From: Lachnospiraceae bacterium
Lineage (GTDB): Bacteria; Bacillota; Clostridia; Lachnospirales; Lachnospiraceae
Assembly: GCA_017633935.1 (NCBI GenBank)
Contig: JAGBOJ010000056.1
Location: 1-34,383 of the forward strand
Length of the DNA: 34,383 bases
Direction: 5' to 3'
The translations under genes and the position numbers were made by a program. A model generated the notes under the pieces. The model searched no databases. It saw only the letters and a program-made list of their open reading frames with translations, and had not been told where the DNA came from. Below are positions 1 through 9,247 of the stretch, piece by piece. How positions within the stretch are numbered: the first letter of the stretch is position 1; each line of letters begins with the position of its first letter.

Positions 1-39
1 GTGTTCTGCCTTAGCAGATTGTTACGTCCTAACATTGTG
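1..39 (-). other. Possible start of a group I intron in the tRNA
   Basis: Immediately after the anticodon loop, on the minus strand, two hairpins follow. One is CCTAACA-CAA-TGTTAGG (28-44), which includes the last tRNA bases. The other is TCTGC-TAAG-GCAGA. This layout resembles P1 and P2 of a group I intron, and group I introns in the anticodon loop of bacterial tRNA-Arg(CCU) are known. The U36 splice candidate pairs with A rather than the usual G, and no P7 or core is visible because the window ends. This is an inference only. Confidence 0.3.
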
Positions 40-78
40 TTAGGAGGCGGTCGCTCTATCCTGCTGAGCTACATGGAC
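40..78 (-). tRNA. tRNA-Arg(CCT), 5' half only
   Basis: Read on the minus strand from 78, the sequence gives a 7-nt acceptor arm GTCCATG, a D arm with GCTC/GAGC around AGCAGGATA, and an anticodon stem strand ACCGC with loop CTCCTAA, anticodon CCT. This matches tRNA-Arg(CCU) of Firmicutes. The partner strand GCGGT, the variable loop and the T arm are missing: after the loop the sequence becomes CACAATGTTAGG. The gene is either interrupted by an intron whose 3' part lies outside the window, or it is a broken copy. It lies downstream of the DUF3881 gene in the same orientation. Confidence 0.6.
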
Positions 79-105
79 TTATATCGAATATAAAATTACT
101 TTTTG

Positions 106-984
106 CTATTCAAATCCGACTCTGCCCTGAAGCCACACGGTACCCTTAAATCTTCTTCCTTTTGCGGGCTCTCCGACAAGATCTTTTCTATTAATACAAA
201 CATCAACAATCAAATCATTACAGTTCAATGTTATAATATAAATCAACTCATTTGTCAAATTATTAATTTCTTCATGAATTTCCAGGATCTCTCCGAGAAT
301 GGAATAAAGATCACATTCCACACCATAGGGCATAAGATAGGTATCCACAAGGGAAAACACATCCTCGTCCAGTATCTTTCTCGAAATAGCGGAATATGTA
401 TCGATATCCTCTAAGGTCAGGGTCTCCATTGCATCCTCATCACCCTGCCTTGCTGCCATGATAAGATTATTCCGGTTGATGATGTCCTTCTTGTAATTCT
501 GTATCTGTCTCTGGTTTTTCTTTATCGGAAGCATTATCGAGCCTGAGCTTGCCAGAGCGGATAAGATCACCGAAGCCCTGATCTCATAAATATCGGATTT
601 CATGCTGGCTTTCAGAAAATCCAGTCTGTTCTGCAGATAAAAAATAATGGAAATTCCCACTCTGCTGTCGTCAAATACTCCGGCGTAGGTTTCCTTTTCA
701 CTGTGGCGCTCTATCGCTATCTCAGCATTGGTACTTACATATCTGCCCTTAAAATACGGATAATAAAACTCATAATCAAAATCCGCACTGTCGGAAAACT
801 CACCGCATACACAAAGTCCCAGACTGCTTGAAAAATCCTTTCTGTATTCCACGGCGATACTGTCATCACCGAGCGTTACATACTGCTTCTCATCGGAATC
901 AACCAAAGTTCTTTTTAAGACCTTTTTTAATTCACTTCTTTTATGTATATCCCTGAACCCAACGGCTCTTAAAAAATTATGCAT
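106..984 (-). CDS. DUF3881 family protein
   Basis: A 292-aa soluble protein beginning MHNFLRAVGFRDIHKRSEL. The N-terminus, the EYYYPY-like segment (here EFYYPYFKGRY), the AIERHSEKETYAGV segment and the GISIIFYLQN segment match my memory of the Lachnospiraceae-restricted DUF3881 family; its function is unknown. The length is as expected. No signal peptide or membrane segment is visible. The start overlaps the end of the DUF4446 gene by 8 nt, with AGGAT upstream, so the two are probably translated together at the end of the parAB operon. The acidic C-terminal third (EILEIHEEINNLTNELI) could form a coiled helix. The family call comes from recognition, not a search. Confidence 0.7.
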   Translation of the reverse strand: MHNFLRAVGFRDIHKRSELKKVLKRTLVDSDEKQYVTLGDDSIAVEYRKDFSSSLGLCVCGEFSDSADFDYEFYYPYFKGRYVSTNAEIAIERHSEKETYAGVFDDSRVGISIIFYLQNRLDFLKASMKSDIYEIRASVILSALASSGSIMLPIKKNQRQIQNYKKDIINRNNLIMAARQGDEDAMETLTLEDIDTYSAISRKILDEDVFSLVDTYLMPYGVECDLYSILGEILEIHEEINNLTNELIYIITLNCNDLIVDVCINRKDLVGEPAKGRRFKGTVWLQGRVGFE

Positions 985-1795
985 TATAATTATTATCCTG
1001 TGTATTCATACCGGCATAACCGTTATTATATATCTGTCCTCCATATCCGGAGTTGTCCTCATAATAATCCGGTTCCCCGTTCATATCATAGTCCGCCTGC
1101 TGATCGGGATATCCCATATCCCCTCCGGTATACATCTGTTCATAATCCATTTCTCCGCCGGCATACATTTGCTGATCGTTTTCATTCTGTCCGGCATAAA
1201 TCGTCTGCAAAGCGGGATTTGCTTTCGGACGGTCATCCATCTGCTGTCCGTTATAATCTGTTTTCGGCTGGCTGTAGTTCAAATTTGTAGCTTTCATCGC
1301 TCTGTTTAACGCCTCTTTTTCTTCATCAGCCAGATTGATCGCACAGACCCCGTTTTGAATTTCCTTGGTATAGGTATAGCAGCCGTTTGCGGAATGAACC
1401 GAATTTAAAATAAATCCGTTATCTTCCTTATCCAGCAATGCTATAGAAAAGGAAAGCTGTCCGCCCATCTCTCTGAAAGCATCATATTTCACCACGCCGA
1501 TCTTTTGATAACAGTCCAATAAATTGGTCTTAATTTCCTTGATATCGGACCTGAATTTCAGGTCATGCTCCTTAAGCATGGTGATATCCTTGTAGATTGA
1601 GGCTATCCCGTTTTCGAGACTCATAGCATTTCTGCCGGACATAAATATCTTAAATCTCTTTCTTAAATTTGCTGTCATGACCGTCTGAATGATCATAACT
1701 ATAAGCAGGATAAATATAATGATCGCAAGGGCAAGAAACAGATAAAATATATCCACATTTCCCAAGCCCATACTTTCCATAAGTACACTGTTCAT
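977..1795 (-). CDS. DUF4446 family membrane-anchored protein
   Basis: A 272-aa protein. Residues about 15-40 form one strongly hydrophobic membrane helix near the N-terminus. The conserved DUF4446 core follows (about 50-170), recognisable by YDAFREMGGQLSFSIALLD and the NGFILNSVHSANGCYTYTKE stretch, then a KEALNRAM end. The last 95 residues are a low-complexity tail rich in Tyr, Gly, Gln, Asn and Asp, with loosely repeated QMYAGG/QMYTGGDM units. DUF4446 genes commonly follow parB in clostridia; their function is unknown. The start lies 3 nt after the parB stop with GGGGAT upstream, so the gene is in the parAB operon. A membrane anchor next to the segregation genes suggests a link to chromosome or envelope positioning, which is inference. 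Confidence 0.75.
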   Translation of the reverse strand: MNSVLMESMGLGNVDIFYLFLALAIIIFILLIVMIIQTVMTANLRKRFKIFMSGRNAMSLENGIASIYKDITMLKEHDLKFRSDIKEIKTNLLDCYQKIGVVKYDAFREMGGQLSFSIALLDKEDNGFILNSVHSANGCYTYTKEIQNGVCAINLADEEKEALNRAMKATNLNYSQPKTDYNGQQMDDRPKANPALQTIYAGQNENDQQMYAGGEMDYEQMYTGGDMGYPDQQADYDMNGEPDYYEDNSGYGGQIYNNGYAGMNTQDNNYNA

Positions 1796-1798
1796 AGA

Positions 1799-2695
1799 TC
1801 AGATCCCCGTAATCCTTTTTACTATTTCCTCCAGCTCATTCTGGGAATTATATTCTATCTCGATCCTCCCCTTTTGCTCATCCCTGGGATTGATCTTTAT
1901 TCTTGCCTGAAGCTTTTCCCTTATTCTGTCCTCAAGTCCCTTATAAATAAGCTGGAGAGCTTCCGGTGTCAGCTTCTTTTCTTTTTTTGGTTTATTTAAT
2001 GCCTTGACTTCCTTTTCTACATCTCTCACGGAAAGCTTTTCGTCAAATACTTTCTGTGCCATTTCATACTGCTGCTCTTCATCCTCGATGGTAAGCAGCG
2101 CTCTTGCATGACCCGGAGTTATCTTTTTTTCTATCAGCATGCCCTGAACAGGCTCTGAAAGATTTAAAAGCCGCATACTGTTTGTGATCGTGGTACGCTT
2201 TTTTCCTATCCTCTCGGCAAGCTCATCCTGCTTTAAATGAAATTCTTCTATCAGCCTTTTATATGCCGCAGCCTCTTCTATCGGATCAAGATCCTCTCTC
2301 TGGATATTTTCAATAAGCTGAATTTCAAACTTTTCCTGCTCGGAATAGTCCTTTACAAGACAGGGCACCTCTTTTAAGCCGGCTATCTTTGCTGCTCTCC
2401 ATCTTCTTTCACCGGCTACTATCTCAAAATAATCTTCCTTCTTTCTTACAAGCAGGGGCTGGAATATCCCATGCTCCTTTATTGAATCAGCCAGCTCATT
2501 CAGCTCATCTTCACTGAAATTTTTTCTCGGCTGTGACTTATCCCTTTCAATGCTGGTAAGCTTAATGGATACCACCTTATCTGTATCCGATATATTTACC
2601 GCTTCCGCGGCATTGATTTTAACATTATTTTTTACTCCGGAGCCTTTAGGTATTATGGAATCTATTCCTTTTCCCAATCCTCTTTTTGAAGCCAT
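1799..2695 (-). CDS. parB: Chromosome-partitioning protein ParB (Spo0J)
   Basis: A 298-aa ParB. It binds parS sites, spreads as a CTP-dependent clamp and works with ParA and SMC in segregating newly replicated origins. The start MASKRGLGKGIDSI is the typical ParA-interacting N-terminus. The CTP-binding motif GERRWRAA is at about 95-102, NIQREDLDPIEEA follows, a helix-turn-helix covers about 135-165 (DELAERIGKKRTTITNS), and a basic C-terminal dimer domain ends the protein. GAGGAG precedes the ATG at 2695. The perfect parS lies 1.7 kb away at 4392. It follows parA after 78 nt. Confidence 0.96.
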   Translation of the reverse strand: MASKRGLGKGIDSIIPKGSGVKNNVKINAAEAVNISDTDKVVSIKLTSIERDKSQPRKNFSEDELNELADSIKEHGIFQPLLVRKKEDYFEIVAGERRWRAAKIAGLKEVPCLVKDYSEQEKFEIQLIENIQREDLDPIEEAAAYKRLIEEFHLKQDELAERIGKKRTTITNSMRLLNLSEPVQGMLIEKKITPGHARALLTIEDEEQQYEMAQKVFDEKLSVRDVEKEVKALNKPKKEKKLTPEALQLIYKGLEDRIREKLQARIKINPRDEQKGRIEIEYNSQNELEEIVKRITGI

Positions 2696-2773
2696 ACTGT
2701 CTTCTCCTCTTTTTTAAGATTGATCTGCTTTTTTTCTTTTATGTAATAATATATAGTGTACTTATTTCCCGTA

Positions 2774-3541
2774 TTATCTGTAAATATTTTTAATGATCTC
2801 TTCTGCAAGATTTCTGTAGCTTTCCGCACCGGCTGATCTGGGTTCATAAGCCGTAATGGGCTGCCCGTAACTGGGTGCTTCGGCAAGTCTTATATTCCTC
2901 GGTATCAAAGTATCAAAAACTCTTTCTTCAAGATTTTCCTTTACATTTTCCACAACCTGTGCCGAAAGATTTGTTCTGGAATCATACATTGTAAATACCA
3001 CGCCTTCCATCTCCAGATCATTGTTCAGTCTTTCCTTTACAAGATTAATGGTATGTATAAGCTGTGATAATCCCTCCAAAGCATAATACTCGCACTGCAC
3101 CGGAACAAGAACCGTATCCGAAGCGGTAAGGGCATTTACCGTAAGAAGATTCAGCGAAGGAGGACAATCTATTATCACATAATCATAACTGTCTTTAATA
3201 TAATCCGTTTCATTTCTTAAAATATATTCCTTCTTTTCAACTCCGATAAGCTCGATCTCTGCTGCCGCAAAATTCACATTGGCAGGCAAAAGATCCAGAT
3301 TTTCATATTTGGTATTTACTATACATTTATTGATCGTGTCATTTCCAAGGTAAACATCATAAATAGTATTTTCCACAGCATTTTTATCAACTCCGAGTCC
3401 GCTTGTGGTATTACCCTGAGGATCACTGTCAATAACGAGAACCTTCTTTCCCTTTTCGGCAAGTGCCGCCGAAAGATTTATCGCGGTCGTAGACTTTCCT
3501 ACTCCGCCCTTCTGATTTGCTATTGAAATAATTCTTCCCAT
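2774..3541 (-). CDS. parA: Chromosome-partitioning ATPase ParA (Soj)
   Basis: A 255-aa P-loop ATPase of the MinD/ParA class. The deviant Walker A KGGVGKST is at residues 10-17 with the signature lysine, followed by VIDSDPQGNTTSGLG and the Walker B-like VIIDCPPSL. The C-terminal IPRNIRLAEAPSYGQPI is typical of chromosomal Soj. It acts with ParB on origin segregation and, in Bacillus, on DnaA activity. The length is normal. AGGAGC lies 9 nt before the ATG. A Uma2-fold gene ends 22 nt upstream, so the usual rsmG-parA adjacency is interrupted. Confidence 0.97.
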   Translation of the reverse strand: MGRIISIANQKGGVGKSTTAINLSAALAEKGKKVLVIDSDPQGNTTSGLGVDKNAVENTIYDVYLGNDTINKCIVNTKYENLDLLPANVNFAAAEIELIGVEKKEYILRNETDYIKDSYDYVIIDCPPSLNLLTVNALTASDTVLVPVQCEYYALEGLSQLIHTINLVKERLNNDLEMEGVVFTMYDSRTNLSAQVVENVKENLEERVFDTLIPRNIRLAEAPSYGQPITAYEPRSAGAESYRNLAEEIIKNIYR

Positions 3542-3563
3542 AATAAACTGCTCCTTTTAAAAC

Positions 3564-4148
3564 TCATTCTTCATATGAATCCAGTACGGATGAAAAATCT
3601 ATATAAAGGTCATCATAAATATTTGATCTTACCGTATCATTAAAGGTATATATTGCAATATTGGTAATTTTATCGGTCATATCATAAACGATGACCTTTT
3701 CAATTATAGGATCTACTATCCAGTAATCCCTGACCCCTGCATCATAATACAAACCGGATTTTCTCATATAATCATTTGCTGAATTACTTGGAGACACGAT
3801 CTCTATTATCCAATCCGGACCGCCTGTACATCCGCGTTCGGTTAATTTATCTTTATCACAGATTACGGTTATATCGGGTTCCACCACGGATTTTTCATTT
3901 AACTGGACAGAAAAAGGTGCCGGATATACTTTGCAATCTCCATTTTGGGATTCTAGATGATTAAAGATTTTATTATATATCATACCCAAAATATGCTGAT
4001 GCTTTCGGGTAGGTGCTGCCATATTATAAAATTTCCCTTTGATAAGCTCAGCCCTGACATTATCCGGCAGATTATAATAATCTTCAGCGGTATTTAACAT
4101 ATTTTCTTCTGTATCATTAATTGTTTCCATATACAATTTTCTCTCCAT
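3564..4148 (-). CDS. Uma2 family (DUF820) endonuclease-fold protein
   Basis: A 194-aa protein with the Uma2/DUF820 pattern of the PD-(D/E)xK nuclease superfamily. It shows an AEDYYNLPD and ELIKGKFYNM start, VEPDITVI (Glu90, Asp92), DWIIEIVSPSNS (Glu116) and a lysine at 130, with the GLYYDAGVRDYWIVDP block typical of the family. Uma2 proteins are widespread, but their substrate is not established. A second ATG at 4130 has GGAGAG about 10 nt upstream and may be the true start. It sits between the parS cluster and parA and is likely co-transcribed with parAB. Most genomes lack a gene here, so it is probably an insertion into the operon. Confidence 0.85.
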   Translation of the reverse strand: MERKLYMETINDTEENMLNTAEDYYNLPDNVRAELIKGKFYNMAAPTRKHQHILGMIYNKIFNHLESQNGDCKVYPAPFSVQLNEKSVVEPDITVICDKDKLTERGCTGGPDWIIEIVSPSNSANDYMRKSGLYYDAGVRDYWIVDPIIEKVIVYDMTDKITNIAIYTFNDTVRSNIYDDLYIDFSSVLDSYEE

Positions 4149-4354
4149 ATCATATGTTGTCAGGGTTAATACCTGACATCCGGACTTCTATAGAGTATAT
4201 TACATTAAAATCAAATCTGCAAATATGTTTGGTTTGAAAATTTTTACAATTCAGTCCCGAGCCACGAGAGCCATCAGTAAGCTGATAGCGGCGAGTGACT
4301 ACGGACCAATGAACTTTGAACGATCATTTCTTTAAGACCACAAGAACCGTAATA

Positions 4355-4363
4355 TGTTTCACG
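4355..4363. promoter_or_regulatory. parS half-site
   Basis: TGTTTCACG followed by AGCATT keeps only the left arm of parS. It lies 37 nt before the perfect site. It is likely a decayed site or a chance match strengthened by context. Confidence 0.4.
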
Positions 4364-4391
4364 AGCATTTTTACAAAAAATTGTATTATTA

Positions 4392-4407
4392 TGTTTCACG
4401 TGAAACA
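4392..4407. promoter_or_regulatory. parS site, perfect
   Basis: TGTTTCACGTGAAACA is identical to the Bacillus-type parS palindrome that ParB binds as the loading site for spreading along the chromosome. It lies 1.7 kb from parB and about 7 kb from the DnaA box cluster, as expected for an origin-proximal centromere. Confidence 0.96.
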
Positions 4408-4441
4408 ATATCTTGTGTCTATATATTTTCATAACATAAAA

Positions 4442-4457
4442 TGTTTCACGTAAAACA
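4442..4457. promoter_or_regulatory. parS-like site, one mismatch
   Basis: TGTTTCACGTAAAACA differs from the perfect parS at one position (G to A in the right arm). It lies exactly 50 nt from the perfect site, measured start to start. It could be a second, weaker ParB nucleation site. Confidence 0.75.
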
Positions 4458-4486
4458 TCAATATATAGTGGTTACTTACTTATATT

Positions 4487-5209
4487 TTATAACGGATCTC
4501 TTAAAGGAGTTCCTGCCTTTCTCGGATATTTATTTGGAGTATTTTTTGTTTTTTTAACAACAACAATTTTTCTTACAATATCGGTACCGTAAAGATCAAC
4601 ATTAAAAATATCCTGAATTTTTCCACCCAGTATTTCAACAGCCTTTACGGATTCATTTATCTCATTATCCGATTCCTTGCTCTTATAAAAAACAAACTTA
4701 CCGTCCTTTTTTATAAAGGGAATACATAATTCACTCAATGAAGACATTCCGGCAACAGCCCGGGAAACACCGGTATCATATTTTTCTCTGTACTCCGGAT
4801 TCTTTGCTATATCCTCTGCCCTGCCATGAACAGTTTTAATATCATTAAGATCAAGCTCTTTTATTACATCATTTAAAAATAAAAGACGCTTATTTAATGA
4901 ATCCAATAAAGTGATGTTAAGATCAGGAAAAAATATTTTCAAAGGAATACCCGGAAAGCCGGCTCCGGTTCCAACATCAATTACAGCTTGTCTATCATTA
5001 AAAGAAATATGACAAGCCGGAAGCAATGAATCGATTATATGCTTTGTAATAAAATCATCATGATCTGTAATAGATGTAAGATTCATTACCTTATTTTTTT
5101 CGATAAGCATTTTATAAAAAATATCAACTTTTTCTATAGCCTTATCATCATATTCTATGGAAAGTTTATTTAATGCTGCCTTCAATAAATCATTATTGTA
5201 TCCGCTCAT
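4487..5209 (-). CDS. rsmG: 16S rRNA (guanine527-N7)-methyltransferase RsmG
   Basis: A 240-aa class I methyltransferase (GidB family) that uses SAM to methylate N7 of G527 in 16S rRNA. The SAM-binding motif [13 protein letters not shown] is at about 78-90, [19 protein letters not shown] lies upstream, and [15 protein letters not shown] matches the conserved SRA segment. The tail [14 protein letters not shown] is the usual GidB C-terminus. The start overlaps the 3' end of mnmG by 17 nt, with AAGGAT before it, indicating translational coupling. It is the last gene of the rpmH-side operon before the parS gap. Confidence 0.95.
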   Translation of the reverse strand: MSGYNNDLLKAALNKLSIEYDDKAIEKVDIFYKMLIEKNKVMNLTSITDHDDFITKHIIDSLLPACHISFNDRQAVIDVGTGAGFPGIPLKIFFPDLNITLLDSLNKRLLFLNDVIKELDLNDIKTVHGRAEDIAKNPEYREKYDTGVSRAVAGMSSLSELCIPFIKKDGKFVFYKSKESDNEINESVKAVEILGGKIQDIFNVDLYGTDIVRKIVVVKKTKNTPNKYPRKAGTPLRDPL

Positions 5210-7082
5210 TTAATATCCTTTTAATGTAAACGATCAAAACCTGAATATCAGCCGGAGATACTCCCTGAATCCTTGAAGCCTGACCTATGGACTCTGGCTT
5301 AAAGCTTTTCAGCTTTTGTCTGGCCTCTATCCTTATACTCTTTACATCATCATAATCTATTTCCCCGGGAATCATCATTTTTTCCAGCTTCTTAAAATGA
5401 TCCACCTGTCTTTTTTCACGCTCGATATATCCTCTGTATTTTATACCTATATTTACCTGTTCTATAACATCATCGGAAAGACCGGGCCGGTTCATATCAA
5501 TATCTCTTAAATCCGCATATGTCAGTTCCGGTCTTTTGATCAGTTCCTCTAAGGTGATACCTGTAGTTAAGGGTGTACTTTTGTGATCCTTAAGAATCTG
5601 ATTTAATTTTTCCGATGGACTCACATTTGTTTTCTGTAATCTTACAATCTCTTTTTCTATAGCAATTTCTTTTTCGTTGACCCTGTCCATCTCCTCTTTG
5701 GAGATCAGTCCGGCTTCGTATCCCTTTTTTCTTAATCTCAGATCTGCATTATCCTGTCTTAAAAGCAGTCTGTACTCAGCCCGGCTTGTCATCATCCTGT
5801 ACGGTTCAAATCCGTCCTTTGTAGTAAGATCATCAATAAGAACTCCGATATAACCCTCAGATCTGTCCACCGTTACGGGATCTTTTTTATCCAGCAGCCT
5901 TACAGCATTTATACCTGCAATAAGTCCCTGTGCGGCAGCTTCTTCATAACCCGAACTGCCGTTGGACTGACCCGCCGAAAAAAGACCTGAAATATTTTTA
6001 AACTCCAATGTATTTTTTAATTGCTTTCCTTTTATGCAATCATACTCTATTGCATATGCATTTCTTACGATCCTGCAATTTTCAAGACCCGGAACAGATC
6101 TGTACATTTTAATCTGCACATCCTCAGGTAAAGAACTGCTCATACCGTCGATATACCACTCATCTGTATGAATACCCTCCGGCTCTAAAAAAACCTGATG
6201 TCTTTCCTTATCGGCAAACTTTACAACCTTGTCCTCTATCGAAGGACAATATCTTGGTCCCGTTCCCTCTATCACTCCTGCATATATCGGTGAACGGTGA
6301 AGATTATTTCTGATGATATTATGTGTTTCCTCATTTGTATAAGTAAGATAGCATTTAACCTGTTCCTTTTGTATATCATCCGGATCGGTAGAAAAAGAAA
6401 AAGGCGTTATCCTCTCATCACCGTACTGAGGCTCCATCTTTGAAAAATCTATAGAATCGAAGGAAATCCTTGCGGGAGTACCCGTCTTAAATCTCTGTAT
6501 CTCAATACCATGCTTCATTAAAGAAGCGCTTAAGGAATTGGCTGCCTGAAGTCCGTTCGGTCCGGTATATGTGATCGATTCCCCGCAAAGACATCTGGCT
6601 TTTAGATATACACCGGTACAAAGTATCACGGCATCCACTTCATATTCTATCCCGGTTGCGGTTTTTACACCGCATATCTTATTATTTTCATCAGTGATTA
6701 TTTCCGTAATCTCGGCCTGCTTTATATCAAGATTTTTCTGTTTTTCAAGTACCTGTCTCATTGAAGATGAATAATCGTTTTTATCCGCCTGAGCACGTAA
6801 TGAATGAACGGCAGGACCCTTTGAGACATTCAGCATCTTTGACTGGATAAAGGTCCTGTCTATATTTTTACCCATTTCTCCGCCAATCGCATCCAGTTCG
6901 CGTACAAGATGTCCCTTTGAACTTCCTCCGATATTGGGATTACAGGGCATTAAGGCTATACTGTTAATACTCACCGTAAAAACTATGGTTTTTTTATTAA
7001 GTCTGGCACAGGCAAGTGCAGCTTCACAGCCGGCATGCCCCGCACCCACGACAGCTATATCATAATCACTTATCTTCATCAT
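5193..7082 (-). CDS. mnmG: tRNA uridine-34 carboxymethylaminomethyl enzyme MnmG (GidA)
   Basis: A 629-aa FAD enzyme that, with MnmE, installs the cmnm5 group on U34 of certain tRNAs. The FAD-binding [10 protein letters not shown] is at 13-22, [18 protein letters not shown] and [12 protein letters not shown] are the family signatures, and the GYIERE helix with the tRNA-binding C-terminal domain closes the protein. The length is standard. It overlaps the MnmE stop by one base (TAATG), so the two partner subunits are translationally coupled. Two ATGs in tandem (7082, 7079) could both serve as start. Confidence 0.97.
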   Translation of the reverse strand: MMKISDYDIAVVGAGHAGCEAALACARLNKKTIVFTVSINSIALMPCNPNIGGSSKGHLVRELDAIGGEMGKNIDRTFIQSKMLNVSKGPAVHSLRAQADKNDYSSSMRQVLEKQKNLDIKQAEITEIITDENNKICGVKTATGIEYEVDAVILCTGVYLKARCLCGESITYTGPNGLQAANSLSASLMKHGIEIQRFKTGTPARISFDSIDFSKMEPQYGDERITPFSFSTDPDDIQKEQVKCYLTYTNEETHNIIRNNLHRSPIYAGVIEGTGPRYCPSIEDKVVKFADKERHQVFLEPEGIHTDEWYIDGMSSSLPEDVQIKMYRSVPGLENCRIVRNAYAIEYDCIKGKQLKNTLEFKNISGLFSAGQSNGSSGYEEAAAQGLIAGINAVRLLDKKDPVTVDRSEGYIGVLIDDLTTKDGFEPYRMMTSRAEYRLLLRQDNADLRLRKKGYEAGLISKEEMDRVNEKEIAIEKEIVRLQKTNVSPSEKLNQILKDHKSTPLTTGITLEELIKRPELTYADLRDIDMNRPGLSDDVIEQVNIGIKYRGYIEREKRQVDHFKKLEKMMIPGEIDYDDVKSIRIEARQKLKSFKPESIGQASRIQGVSPADIQVLIVYIKRILNERIQ

Positions 7083-8464
7083 TATTTACCCATGCAAAAA
7101 TCCTTAAATATCTTATCTGCCAGTGCATCATCAGTAGACTCTCCGATTATCCTTCCAAGCTCCTCGTAAGCATCCATCAGGTCTACCGTAAAAACATCTT
7201 CGGTCATTTTGTTTTCTATAGCATTTTTAACGAGCAAAAGACTGTCTCTTGCGTTTATAAAAGAATTGAGCTGTCTTAAATTTGTCAGATAAATCTGCTT
7301 ATTGTCAGATATTTTATCGGTATAAAACATTTCTTTTATTTTATCTTTTAACTCATTAAAACCGTCTCCGGTCTTTGAAGAAATACTGATAATATCCGCT
7401 TCGGAATATTTTTTTATATCTTCGGCGGTTATCCTGTTATCAATATCGTTTTTATTTATAAGGATCAGTGATCTTTCCCTGCTGACAGAGGACAAAATCT
7501 CAATATCATTTTCATTTAGCTTTTCCGAGCCGTCCAGTACGGCAAGAATAAGGTCCGATGTTTTTGCAATATCCCTTGCCTTCTTAATACCGATCCTTTC
7601 GGCTTCGTTATCCGAGCTTCTTATGCCGGCCGTATCCGTTAAGTTAAGAACTATACCATCCAGAGATATCTTTTCTTCTATCAGATCTCTTGTAGTACCT
7701 TCCTCTTTTGTAACTATGGCTCTTTCATATCCTAAAAGCATATTTAAGAGCGATGACTTACCTGCATTCGGTCTGCCTATTATGGCAGCATTTATACCCT
7801 CTTTTAAATATCTTGCATTTTTTGAGGAATCTATTAACTCATCGGCATCTTTTATCATATCCGTAATCTTTTTATCCAGTACAGATGTATAACCGTCAAG
7901 ATCATAATGCTCCGGATCATCTAAGGCTGCTTCAATATATGCACATTCGTCCAGTATTTTTCCCCGAAGCGATATGATCATATCCTTTACGCTTCCCCTT
8001 AACTGTTCTATGGAATTTTTTCTGCTGAATTCGTTCTCTGATGAGATCATATCCATCACGGCTTCACTCTGGGTAAGATCTATCCTTCCGTTTTCAAAGG
8101 CACGTTTGGTAAACTCTCCCGGTTCTGCCGGCCTTGCACCGTTTTTTATGACCGTATCAAGAACTCTTTTTAAGACATACATACCGCCGTGACAGCTTAT
8201 CTCCACACTGTCCTCAGCCGTATAGCTTTTAGGGGCTCTGTATAAAAAGACCAGAACCTCATCAATGCAGACATTTTCATCAAAAACAAAGCCGTAGCTT
8301 ATCGTATGTGAATCTTTATCACACAATCCAATGCTCCGACCTGTTTTTGACTTAATTATCTTATCCGCTATGATAATGCTATCGCTCCCGCTGATCCTTA
8401 TTATCCCGATCCCGGAATTACCCGCAGCGGTTGCGATAGCAGCAATTGTATCAGTATAATACAT
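7082..8464 (-). CDS. mnmE: tRNA modification GTPase MnmE (TrmE)
   Basis: A 460-aa GTPase. It has the N-terminal formyl-THF-binding domain ([21 protein letters not shown]), a helical domain, and an inserted G domain with P-loop GRPNAGKSS at about 230-238, DTAG, and NKND. It ends in FCMGK, the C(I/L/M)GK catalytic end of the family. It works with MnmG in cmnm5U34 formation. It begins 3 nt after the jag stop. All key motifs are present. Confidence 0.97.
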   Translation of the reverse strand: MYYTDTIAAIATAAGNSGIGIIRISGSDSIIIADKIIKSKTGRSIGLCDKDSHTISYGFVFDENVCIDEVLVFLYRAPKSYTAEDSVEISCHGGMYVLKRVLDTVIKNGARPAEPGEFTKRAFENGRIDLTQSEAVMDMISSENEFSRKNSIEQLRGSVKDMIISLRGKILDECAYIEAALDDPEHYDLDGYTSVLDKKITDMIKDADELIDSSKNARYLKEGINAAIIGRPNAGKSSLLNMLLGYERAIVTKEEGTTRDLIEEKISLDGIVLNLTDTAGIRSSDNEAERIGIKKARDIAKTSDLILAVLDGSEKLNENDIEILSSVSRERSLILINKNDIDNRITAEDIKKYSEADIISISSKTGDGFNELKDKIKEMFYTDKISDNKQIYLTNLRQLNSFINARDSLLLVKNAIENKMTEDVFTVDLMDAYEELGRIIGESTDDALADKIFKDFCMGK

Positions 8465-8467
8465 TTA

Positions 8468-9223
8468 TTATCTCTTTAAGGTTATAACTACCCTGCGGTA
8501 GGGCTCTTCACCTTCTGAATGGGTTGTTACATATCTGTCGTTCTGCAGTGCAGAATGTATGATCCTTCTTTCATAAGGATTCATGGGCTCAAGAGATACC
8601 GGCCTTCTTGTCCTCTTAACCTTGTATGACAGATTTTTTGCAAGATTCTCAAGGGTTTCCTTTCTTCTTTTTCTGTAATCCTCGGTATCAACCTTGACTC
8701 TGATGTAATCCTTACTGTCCTTATTAACGACGAGACTTAAAAGATACTGAAGGCTGTCTAAAGTCTGTCCTCTTTTACCTATGAGTACACCCATATCGGA
8801 ACCTTCAAGATCAACCTCTACGGAAGCCTCATCCTTATCGAATTTTGTACTGATATTAACCTCCATATCCATGGCCTTAAATACATCATTTAAGAAGGCT
8901 CTTATACATGAATCTACCTTTTCTTCGGAAAAATCCTCTCCTCTTGATGATCTTTCCTCACTGCCGGATTCTGTTTTTTCTGTATTTTCAGCCTTAATAT
9001 CTTCAGTCTTATTTTCCCTGACACCCTCGTCAGAGTTTATTGCATTTTCTTCTCCCTTAACCCTTGCCTTTATGAGAGCAGGCTTGCTGTTTAATCCCAA
9101 AAAACCCGAATTTCCTTTTTCTATAACCTCATATTCGAGTCTGTCACTTGTAACGGTATATCTGGTACATGCCTCGGTAATGGCATCCTCAATAGTTTTT
9201 CCCGAAAATTCTTCAAATTCCAT
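8468..9223 (-). CDS. jag: RNA-binding protein Jag/KhpB (SpoIIIJ-associated)
   Basis: About 250 aa with three parts. The Jag-N domain covers about 1-55 (FEEFSGKTIEDAITEAC ending GFLGLNSKPA). An acidic Glu/Ser-rich linker (about 60-105) follows, then a KH domain with LIGKRGQTLDSLQYL (the KH signature GxxG is GKRG) and an R3H domain with NPYERRIIH and the HSEGEEPYRR end. It binds RNA, pairs with KhpA in other Firmicutes, and affects cell elongation. GGAGG sits only 2 nt before the ATG at 9229 but 8 nt before the ATG at 9223, so I chose 9223. It lies downstream of yidC, its usual place. Confidence 0.93.
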   Translation of the reverse strand: MEFEEFSGKTIEDAITEACTRYTVTSDRLEYEVIEKGNSGFLGLNSKPALIKARVKGEENAINSDEGVRENKTEDIKAENTEKTESGSEERSSRGEDFSEEKVDSCIRAFLNDVFKAMDMEVNISTKFDKDEASVEVDLEGSDMGVLIGKRGQTLDSLQYLLSLVVNKDSKDYIRVKVDTEDYRKRRKETLENLAKNLSYKVKRTRRPVSLEPMNPYERRIIHSALQNDRYVTTHSEGEEPYRRVVITLKR

Positions 9224-9247
9224 TATCATATCCTCCTGTATGATATC

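Larger units (their letters stand above)
4149..4486. other. Noncoding gap with the parS cluster
   Basis: This 338-nt gap between rsmG and the Uma2 gene has no credible ORF. The part from 4340 to 4460 holds three parS-related motifs, listed separately. The part from 4250 to 4330 is richer in G and C than its surroundings and holds a hairpin GCCATCAG-TAAG-CTGATAGC (4270-4289, one mismatch), followed by GGCGAGTGACTACGGACC. This could be a structured leader or an intergenic repeat; I could not assign it to a known RNA family. The promoter for the Uma2-parA-parB operon should lie here, but I do not see a clear -35/-10 pair. Confidence 0.6.
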
